Source of the DNA: Flavobacteriales bacterium UBA2104
GTDB taxonomy: Bacteria > Bacteroidota > Bacteroidia > Flavobacteriales_D > Crocinitomicaceae
Assembly (NCBI GenBank): GCA_002331485.1
Contig: DCYS01000004.1
Span: 21,936 to 85,935, forward strand
Direction of reading: 5' to 3'
Length of the DNA: 64,000 bases
The first letter of the stretch is position 1. The number at the start of each line of letters is the position of its first letter. The notes under the pieces were generated by a model that was not told the origin of the DNA, made no database searches, and saw nothing but the letters and a program-made list of their open reading frames with translations. Both the position numbers and the translations under genes were made by a program. Shown here one piece after another: positions 58,354 to 64,000 of this stretch.

Positions 58354-59025
58354 CTATCGACCTTGACGCATCTGCTTCATTTCCTCAGCGGTTCTTAACA
58401 CAAACCCACTCGGAATTTCCATGCTGAATACTTTCTCAGGTTTTCTGATCTTCTTTTTATAGTCAAAAGCGACCATCTGAAGATCCATTTTACCCCAGCT
58501 CGAATTGATCTCAAGCGGAACACCGGGTATATCTTCATATAAGTACTGACCCTCTCTATATTCAGGGACAATTTCAGTTGTGTACCACACTACAGATTCT
58601 TTGTCGTCTGCTCCGGTAACGATTGCTTTTTTGCACTCATATCCGATGATCTCCTTTGTTTCATCAACAAGCTCCACATCTCTTTTCGACATAGCAAGCT
58701 TCTGCTCATCACTCATATCATCTTCGGTCGTCTTCATAGCAATCTGACCCATCATTCCATCAAGAAGAACTAAGGCGGTGTCTTTTCCCTTGTGAGTTAT
58801 CGTTGAAGTAGTCATAAACTCCCCCATGAAAAGCTCTGATTTGATCTTCCCATCGTGAAAGTAAAGCTCTAACATGCTTCCTTCCATATTAGAAATATAG
58901 CTCTCTGTTTGCGGGTCATCTGTGGATACAAAAACATCATACGAAACCTGTCCACTTGTTTTCTGTCCAAAAACGGAAAAAACTGCAGTAAAAGCTACTG
59001 CAGTTGTCATTATAATTTTTTTCAT
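58354..59025 (-). CDS. GLPGLI/DUF4412-type secreted protein, second copy
   Basis: 223 residues. A signal peptide (about 1-20, FSVFGQ) precedes a beta-rich domain with YDVFVSTDDPQTESYI, DETKEIIGYECKKAIVTG, VVWYTTEI and the diagnostic DIPGVPLEI (variant of the GLPGLI signature), ending in EEMKQMRQGR. It is clearly related to the next gene upstream (59040-59696) with the same order of motifs, so the pair arose by tandem duplication. Such proteins are abundant in Bacteroidota and uncharacterised. It would be periplasmic or surface-exposed. Confidence 0.8.
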   Translation of the reverse strand: MKKIIMTTAVAFTAVFSVFGQKTSGQVSYDVFVSTDDPQTESYISNMEGSMLELYFHDGKIKSELFMGEFMTTSTITHKGKDTALVLLDGMMGQIAMKTTEDDMSDEQKLAMSKRDVELVDETKEIIGYECKKAIVTGADDKESVVWYTTEIVPEYREGQYLYEDIPGVPLEINSSWGKMDLQMVAFDYKKKIRKPEKVFSMEIPSGFVLRTAEEMKQMRQGR

Positions 59026-59039
59026 AGTTTTTTATTTTT

Positions 59040-59696
59040 CTAGCGCCCAGTCATTTGCTGGATCTCTTCCATAGATTTCTCAGTGTATCCTTCAGGAATC
59101 GAAGTATCAAATAACTCTTTTGCCTTTTTCACTTTGTCGTCATACTCAACCGCCTTAAACGTCATTGTCATTTGTGGTTGCTCTATAGAAAACTCTAGTG
59201 GCATTCCTGGGATTTGGCTGTTAACATATTGCTGTTCTCTTTCCGGAGCTTTTATTTCTTCTGTGTACCAGTAGATCATTTCTGCACCATCTTCTGTATA
59301 CAAGATCGCTTTTTTACATTCAAACCCAAGGATTTCCTTTGTCTCATCTGTGAATTCAATCTCAACATCTGCTTCCTCATCTGCTTCCTCATCTTCCTCA
59401 TCCGCATCGAAAGTCGAAGCAATTTTTCCCATCATTCCGTTCATGAGGATAACACCTTTCTTTGTCTCACCATCTACAATAGATGTTGTTACCATTAAAC
59501 CGTTACCGATGTTTGTCTCTTGACGAAACTTTTGATCTTTCATGTACATGGTCATTGAAGAGTTGGCCATCATAGCCATTTGCTGCTCCATTTGAGGATC
59601 GTCTGTTTCGAAATTCATTTCAAATTTGATCTTAGCCTCTTGAGACCAAACCCCAACTGTTAAGAATAATACTGTAATTAGTGATAAAATTTTCAT
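59040..59696 (-). CDS. GLPGLI/DUF4412-type secreted protein, first copy
   Basis: 218 residues from ATG 59696, which opens a signal peptide (MKILSLITVLFLTVGVWSQ). The domain follows the same plan as the neighbouring copy: MNFETDDPQMEQQMAMMANS, GVILMNGMMGKIAS, an acidic insert (DEEDEEADEEADVE), FTDETKEILGFECKKAILY, YWYTEEI and QIPGMPLEF, ending EEIQQMTGR. A TATATTTG box on the minus strand lies 20 bases before the ATG, so it heads a two-gene unit. The acidic insert is absent from the other copy. Function unknown. Confidence 0.8.
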   Translation of the reverse strand: MKILSLITVLFLTVGVWSQEAKIKFEMNFETDDPQMEQQMAMMANSSMTMYMKDQKFRQETNIGNGLMVTTSIVDGETKKGVILMNGMMGKIASTFDADEEDEEADEEADVEIEFTDETKEILGFECKKAILYTEDGAEMIYWYTEEIKAPEREQQYVNSQIPGMPLEFSIEQPQMTMTFKAVEYDDKVKKAKELFDTSIPEGYTEKSMEEIQQMTGR

Positions 59697-59716
59697 AGTC
59701 GTTTTTATTTGCATTC

Positions 59717-59724
59717 CAAATATA
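59717..59724 (-). promoter_or_regulatory. Candidate -7 promoter box (TATATTTG on minus strand)
   Basis: Exact TAnnTTTG match on the minus strand 20 bases before the start at 59696. Its position also supports that start over the longer open frame. Confidence 0.5.
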
Positions 59725-59812
59725 CAATTTTGATGCCGAAGACACACCTGAATTTTCTTTTCAGGCTACATAGGCTTTTTAACAGAATATAATCATGTTG
59801 AATGGTTCCAGA

Positions 59813-61159
59813 CTAATCAAAGAAATATCGATAAATATCGTTACCGTTAGCGTATATAAATATGGAGATTAACAAGATGAACCCGACCAATTGAGCATAT
59901 TCCAGTACTTTCTGTGGAGCCTCTTTACCCGTGATCATTTCATATAATAGAAAAACAATATGACCTCCATCTAACGCTGGAATTGGTAAAATATTCATTA
60001 TCGCAAGCACCAAAGAAATGAAAGCCGTTGTTCCCCAGAACACTTGCCAATCCCATGTCGCTGGAAATAGTCCTCCAATTGCACCAAAACCCCCTACACT
60101 TTGTGCTCCCCTTGAAGTGAATATAAGAGGAAGTTGTGCAGAATAATCATGCATCGTCCAGATCGCTTTGTGAAACCCTTGCTGTATTGATTCTCCCAAT
60201 GTAAAAGTTCGATGTGTTGGTTTTAACCAATCTGGATTCGACCGAATGAAACCGAAAGTATAGTGTCCACTTTCATCGTTCCACTTACCATAAACATCTA
60301 ATGATTGTTTTTCGCCATTACGGTATAGGTCTAATCTGTATTTGACAGAATCTTTAGTCTTATTTATCAATGCTGATTGGAAGTCATTGAAAAACGGTGT
60401 AGCCTCGCCGTTAATTCCGGTAATACTATCGCCCTGTTTCAGTCCTGCACGATCAGCGGGACTTCCAGGTAAAACTGAATCGACAACATTATATGTGCGG
60501 GGCGCAAATGCCATTACAGCACCATTTTCCCACATTTTATCATCAATATTTTCTGCGAGTTTAATTGTTTCAGTAGTTCCATCTGGTTTTTGAACTTCTA
60601 ATGAACGCGCTCCACGCAAAAAGATCTGAATGTTGATCAAATTTACATTTTCAACAGGTTCGCCATCAACAGCTGTTATAATATCACCATCTTCGATACC
60701 ACTTTCTAGTTCGGTGAAGTTCGGATTTACGGCTAAACCGTGCTTTAATGAATCATTTTCGATTACATTATCTCCCCATGCAGCAACAACCAATATGTAG
60801 ATTGCTAAACCAACAATGACATTAACAGTAACACCGGCGATCATAACGATCAATCGTTGCCAGGCTGGTTTTGATCTGAACTCGTCTGGTTTTGGTGGTT
60901 GAGCCATTTGTTCTTTATCCATAGACTCATCAACCATCCCGGCGATCTTAACATAACCCCCTAATGGCAACCATCCAATTCCCCATTCAGTTTGACCAAT
61001 TTTCTTCTTTAATAAAGAAAACCATGGATCGAAGAAGAGGTAGAATTTTTCTACTCGAATCTTAAATGCTCTTGCTGCAATGTAATGACCAAATTCGTGA
61101 AGCGTGATCAATATTGCTAAAGAGAGTACAAGTTGTGCTGCTTTAATCCAAAAATCCAT
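59813..61159 (-). CDS. rseP: RseP-type site-2 zinc metalloprotease
   Basis: 448 residues. The zinc motif HEFGH (residues 21-25) lies in the first membrane helix, the third ligand in NILPIPALDGGH (about 395-406) in a C-terminal helix. Two PDZ-like domains lie between (ESGIEDGDIITAVDGEPVENV and PADRAGLKQGDSITGINGEA). Such proteases cut anti-sigma factors or other single-span proteins within the membrane. It stands next to no sigma factor gene; the one-helix anti-sigma-like protein at 20731-21399 is a conceivable substrate, but that is speculation. Confidence 0.95.
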   Translation of the reverse strand: MDFWIKAAQLVLSLAILITLHEFGHYIAARAFKIRVEKFYLFFDPWFSLLKKKIGQTEWGIGWLPLGGYVKIAGMVDESMDKEQMAQPPKPDEFRSKPAWQRLIVMIAGVTVNVIVGLAIYILVVAAWGDNVIENDSLKHGLAVNPNFTELESGIEDGDIITAVDGEPVENVNLINIQIFLRGARSLEVQKPDGTTETIKLAENIDDKMWENGAVMAFAPRTYNVVDSVLPGSPADRAGLKQGDSITGINGEATPFFNDFQSALINKTKDSVKYRLDLYRNGEKQSLDVYGKWNDESGHYTFGFIRSNPDWLKPTHRTFTLGESIQQGFHKAIWTMHDYSAQLPLIFTSRGAQSVGGFGAIGGLFPATWDWQVFWGTTAFISLVLAIMNILPIPALDGGHIVFLLYEMITGKEAPQKVLEYAQLVGFILLISIFIYANGNDIYRYFFD

Positions 61160-61234
61160 AGTGATTCAAATTGCGAGTACAAATATGGGAATAAAAGTCC
61201 CAAAAATCATGGTTTTCAGTAGATGGTATACTAA

Positions 61235-62335
61235 TTATTGCAAAAACGACAGTAGTTTTTCTGCATGAGAGCCATAGTCGAACGTCGCCAAAAGTTCTTT
61301 GCGAGCTTTTTCGTCATTAAACACCTTCGAAAGCATCGCATTATTCAGTGCGCTAACATATTGAGTTGGTTCATCTACAACGTGGCAAGCCTTTTCGAGA
61401 CCAGTACCTTCTACCATTTTACCGTTACAAATTATCGGCGCATTCGTACAAAGCGATCTTAGTAATTTGATCTTTATTCCTGTCGCCTGACTCGTATAAA
61501 AGACATGTGCTTTGGCAGAATTTATTAAGACTTGCATTTCTTCATTAGAAGGGTCTGCAACGAGCTTAGTGTTTGAATGTACACTGATCAGTCCCCGAAG
61601 CTCATCACTTGGTGATTTCCCAGCAAAAACAAAAGAAGCTTGAACATCCGAACATACGTTTTTTAAAAGCCATTTTACAGCCGAGCTGTTTTCTGGTACA
61701 CTCAAGTTGCCGTGATAGAGAATATAATCCTGTTGTTCATACTCATTTCTATCCAAACAGGATATGGCCACGGGTAAATAAGTAGCATTCCCAAATTTGT
61801 CATTGTAATAAGCCTGGTCCTTCTCTGTTATGCACATCAATTGATCAGCATGTTGAAGAATGGATTCATGCCTTTTTAACTTGGAAGCTTCCTTTTTAAA
61901 ATAGGCAGATCTTGCGCCTTTAATAGAGTTATTAGCTAAGCCCATGTAATATTCGTGCTCAACATTGTGAATACGTACCAGCTTTTTCCGATTACTGAGG
62001 TCGGGATGATCCAGCAACGCTGTAGTGTGCTGACCTTCTAAAAGAATGGGTAGCCGATCTTGTTTTAGTCTTTCCAGTAATTCTTCAGAAGAACGCGTAT
62101 TTACGATCATGGGTTCTTTTCTGAGCATACCTACAATTCGGTTTTTGCGCTTATAGTAATATACTTTATTGCAGACTTCTTCTAAATGATCTGCTCGCCC
62201 ACGTCCATAGTCAAATGTATGAAGGATAATGTCAACCCCAGCCTGTTTTAATGCTTCCAAGCGATTGTAGACATCAATAACACCGCCATAATCGGCAGGC
62301 CAGGGAACATCGAAAGAAATGATGTGAAGCTTCAT
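61235..62335 (-). CDS. Glycosyltransferase (GT4/GT1-like)
   Basis: 366 residues from ATG 62335; the longer TTG form would start inside the promoter box. The N-terminal half begins KLHIISFDVPWPADYGGVID and has VRIHNVEHEYYMGLAN. The donor half has ILYHGNLSVPENSSAVKWLL, FVFAGKSPSDELRGLI and FYTSQATGIKIKLLRSLCTNAP, matching the Bacteroidota group of glycosyltransferases active in surface polysaccharide synthesis. A TAAGTTTG box lies 6 bases before the ATG, so the mRNA may be leaderless. It stands alone. The sugar and acceptor are unknown. Confidence 0.87.
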   Translation of the reverse strand: MKLHIISFDVPWPADYGGVIDVYNRLEALKQAGVDIILHTFDYGRGRADHLEEVCNKVYYYKRKNRIVGMLRKEPMIVNTRSSEELLERLKQDRLPILLEGQHTTALLDHPDLSNRKKLVRIHNVEHEYYMGLANNSIKGARSAYFKKEASKLKRHESILQHADQLMCITEKDQAYYNDKFGNATYLPVAISCLDRNEYEQQDYILYHGNLSVPENSSAVKWLLKNVCSDVQASFVFAGKSPSDELRGLISVHSNTKLVADPSNEEMQVLINSAKAHVFYTSQATGIKIKLLRSLCTNAPIICNGKMVEGTGLEKACHVVDEPTQYVSALNNAMLSKVFNDEKARKELLATFDYGSHAEKLLSFLQ

Positions 62336-62341
62336 CGAAAT

Positions 62342-62349
62342 CAAACTTA
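62342..62349 (-). promoter_or_regulatory. Candidate -7 box, 6 bases from the glycosyltransferase start codon
   Basis: TAAGTTTG on the minus strand (TAnnTTTG) is followed by ATTTCG and the ATG at 62335, which fixes the start choice and predicts a leaderless mRNA. Confidence 0.5.
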
Positions 62350-62410
62350 CAAATTTTAATCGTTTTCAATAATTTAAAATTATGGTATATTCGTTGATAC
62401 AAACTCTGCT

Positions 62411-63385
62411 ATGAAAAAACTACTCATTATCTCGTTTATTGGTTTACTCACAGTTAGTTGCAAAACCAGATTTAGAATTTCAGTTCAAGAGCCAGCAGTA
62501 GTTGATCTTCCAAACGATGCCAGAAGTTTTGGTATTGTGAACATGATCGATGAAGAAAATAGTCCTGAGCAGAAAATTGCTGGAGCAGTACTCGGAAATG
62601 CTCAGATCAATGGAAACGTAGAAGCCTCAGAACGAGCAGTAGCTGGTGCGCTGAGGGCTTTGGATCGCTCCAACAACCTTCAAGGAACAAAAGTCCCTCA
62701 GCTCGAAAATATTTACAAAGGTGACGGATCTGTCAATTGGGACCTTCTGGATTCAATTGCTGAAAAAGATGGGTATGATGGATTCATTGCTCTTTCAAAA
62801 CTAGAAACTCAAACACCTGTTGGAGGAACTGTGTTGGCGAACGCAACTGGACAAAACAGCATGAGACTGGACGGTTCGCTTTATATTAACGCATACATCA
62901 ATAAAGAACGTGTGTCTGTAGAGCAATACAAGGTCTTTTATCGTTATAACATTCCAACAAGTGGTTCTACTTCGATCGTAAGTATTTTAAACGACTCGAA
63001 ACGCAAAACAGAATATTTCAAGGCGCTCGGTTTTCAACTCGGTTATAAAGCTGCAGCACTTTTATACCCAAACTGGGTATGGGTATCTAGAACATTCTAC
63101 AATAAAGGGAGTAAGATACTTAAACGTGCGAAACCCATGATCAGAGAAGGAAACTGGGATATCGCAGAGGAACAATTAGAAATGGGACTCAATGCGCGAA
63201 GTGATCGTGTGAGAGGAAGAGTGCTTTACAATTTGGCATTGGTAAATGAAGGACAAGGTGAACTCGATGAAGCAATAAAATACGCGAAAGAGTCTGCTCT
63301 TGCTTGCGGAAACAAGTTAGCCAATGATTACTTGAGGATCCTAAAAGACAGAAAGCGACAAATGTCGATTTTACAACAACAATAA
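62411..63385 (+). CDS. DUF6340-like lipoprotein with C-terminal TPR-like helices
   Basis: 324 residues. A lipoprotein signal with lipobox TVSC (Cys17) is followed by ISVQEPAVVDLPNDARSFGIVNM, a beta-rich domain with GYDGFIALSKLET, and a C-terminal helical part with TPR-like features (NWDIAEEQLEMGLNARSDRV, VLYNLALVNEGQGELDEAIKYAKES). The plan matches the Bacteroidota family DUF6340, whose function is not known. It would sit on the periplasmic face of the inner or outer membrane. It is a single gene. Confidence 0.8.
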   Translation: MKKLLIISFIGLLTVSCKTRFRISVQEPAVVDLPNDARSFGIVNMIDEENSPEQKIAGAVLGNAQINGNVEASERAVAGALRALDRSNNLQGTKVPQLENIYKGDGSVNWDLLDSIAEKDGYDGFIALSKLETQTPVGGTVLANATGQNSMRLDGSLYINAYINKERVSVEQYKVFYRYNIPTSGSTSIVSILNDSKRKTEYFKALGFQLGYKAAALLYPNWVWVSRTFYNKGSKILKRAKPMIREGNWDIAEEQLEMGLNARSDRVRGRVLYNLALVNEGQGELDEAIKYAKESALACGNKLANDYLRILKDRKRQMSILQQQ

Positions 63386-63435
63386 AAATGGATCAATTTC
63401 TGTACAATATCATACCTCAAATCAAATGAAGGTAT

Positions 63436-63443
63436 TACTTTTG
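63436..63443 (+). promoter_or_regulatory. Candidate -7 promoter box (TACTTTTG)
   Basis: Exact TAnnTTTG match 22 bases before the ATG of the 119-residue gene. Confidence 0.45.
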
Positions 63444-63465
63444 TCAGTAACAAAACCAATATTAA

Positions 63466-63825
63466 ATGAAAACTGGTGCAGCCAATAAAAAGATCGAGAA
63501 GATCATCAAATTAGTTGAGAAAGAAGGAATCAAAGCAAAGTCACTTGTTGATGAGCTAAAAGAACTTCGCGAATTCGCACTTAAGGAGGAAGATCCGCTA
63601 TTAGCTAAAGTAACACGTCTTTCTTACGAATATCTAATTGAAAATGATGCATACGATGTTCAGGCTCAATGGGAAGAAGATGAAGAAGGAGGAGAGTTTC
63701 CAGTTGAGATCGAAGATAATGACAACTTACTTTATTTACTCAACTTGATGTTAAAATCGGATCATCGAATTAACAGGGAGGAAATCAAAGAATACAGAAC
63801 TGCTCTCAAAGAAGAGCTATACTAA
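63466..63825 (+). CDS. Small cytoplasmic protein of unknown function
   Basis: 119 residues, no signal peptide or membrane helix. A Lys/Glu-rich helical N terminus (about 1-55; NKKIEKIIKLVEKEGIKAKS, LVDELKELREFALKEEDPLL) is followed by an acidic stretch (WEEDEEGGEFPVEIEDNDN) and a final helix (REEIKEYRTALKEELY). I do not recognise the family. It has its own promoter box and a terminator directly after, so it is a genuine monocistronic gene. A charged, helical, acidic protein of this kind could bind a partner protein, but nothing more can be said. Confidence 0.75.
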   Translation: MKTGAANKKIEKIIKLVEKEGIKAKSLVDELKELREFALKEEDPLLAKVTRLSYEYLIENDAYDVQAQWEEDEEGGEFPVEIEDNDNLLYLLNLMLKSDHRINREEIKEYRTALKEELY

Positions 63826-63844
63826 GAACATATAAAGTTCAATT

Positions 63845-63870
63845 AAAGTCCACGCTTGTGGGCTTTTTTT
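63845..63870 (+). terminator. Intrinsic terminator after the 119-residue gene
   Basis: AAAGTCCAC (63845-63853) and GTGGGCTTT (63858-63866) pair over nine positions with one T-G pair around GCTT, followed by a T-run of seven in all. The remaining 130 bases to the window end hold no gene that I can support. Confidence 0.85.
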
Positions 63871-64000
63871 ATGGCTTTACCCAATTGTTCTAACAGCAAC
63901 AATATTTTACTGTTTTTTATAATTATTCTAAATAATTCGGGCCTGACATTATTATGACAATAAACATGCGGGTTTTGACGAATTTTGTAGTTGTAGGAAA

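Overview
The window comes from a Bacteroidota genome, most likely a marine or freshwater Flavobacteriales lineage (Cryomorphaceae/Crocinitomicaceae-like). The family level is inference. The support is: two gliding-motility-type C-terminal domains (CHU_C), a type IX secretion (T9SS) sorting domain and a PorP/SprF protein; GLPGLI/DUF4412-type secreted proteins; a SpoIIM-DUF4129-DUF4350-MoxR-DUF58 block; low GC; starts without Shine-Dalgarno sequences; and repeated TAnnTTTG promoter boxes, the Bacteroidota -7 element. I saw no tRNA, rRNA, CRISPR array, transposase or integrase.

Layout. 0-4.4 kb: end of a sodium:solute symporter, a TIGR01777-type epimerase, a secreted rhodanese, three overlapping carotenoid genes and a voltage-gated potassium channel. 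4.4-5.7 kb: three tandem short ssb genes preceded by a helically phased repeat. 5.85-13.7 kb: the most unusual locus. An E1/ThiF-nitroreductase fusion and a GNAT-type acyltransferase are co-directional and tightly packed with a 7TM histidine kinase, a REC-PAS-kinase and a LuxR-type regulator. A stand-alone receiver diverges from it across a region carrying a 22-bp perfect palindrome. 13.8-21.4 kb: a T9SS cargo protein, hemerythrin-mfd, and a TPR/ECF sigma/putative anti-sigma operon. 21.6-27.4 kb: cell-surface glycosyltransferases, a small membrane protein, an MDR oxidoreductase, rsmI and an RDD protein. 27.5-34.5 kb: the SpoIIM-DUF4129-DUF4350-MoxR-DUF58 operon. 34.5-46.2 kb: surface proteins, namely PorP/SprF with a CHU_C partner, a 2016-residue barrel-plus-Ig-repeat protein, and a CUB/P-domain/PKD/CHU_C protein. 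46.3-64 kb: housekeeping and envelope genes (AI-2E-family permease, glycosyltransferases, M42 peptidase, pdxA, serS, LolC/E-like permease, rbfA, MsbA-like ABC exporter, rseP, lipoproteins).

How it fits together. Most of the window serves the cell envelope: T9SS cargo, surface repeats, glycosylation, lipoprotein and lipid export, and regulated proteolysis. The 5.9-13.7 kb locus looks like a sensory system co-encoded with a small-molecule-modifying enzyme pair. It is the best candidate for an undescribed system, but its chemistry is inferred only from fold families. Tail-to-tail genes are packed very tightly (five pairs within 6 bp or overlapping), and several genes have the -7 box only 2-6 bases before the start codon, which predicts nearly leaderless mRNAs.
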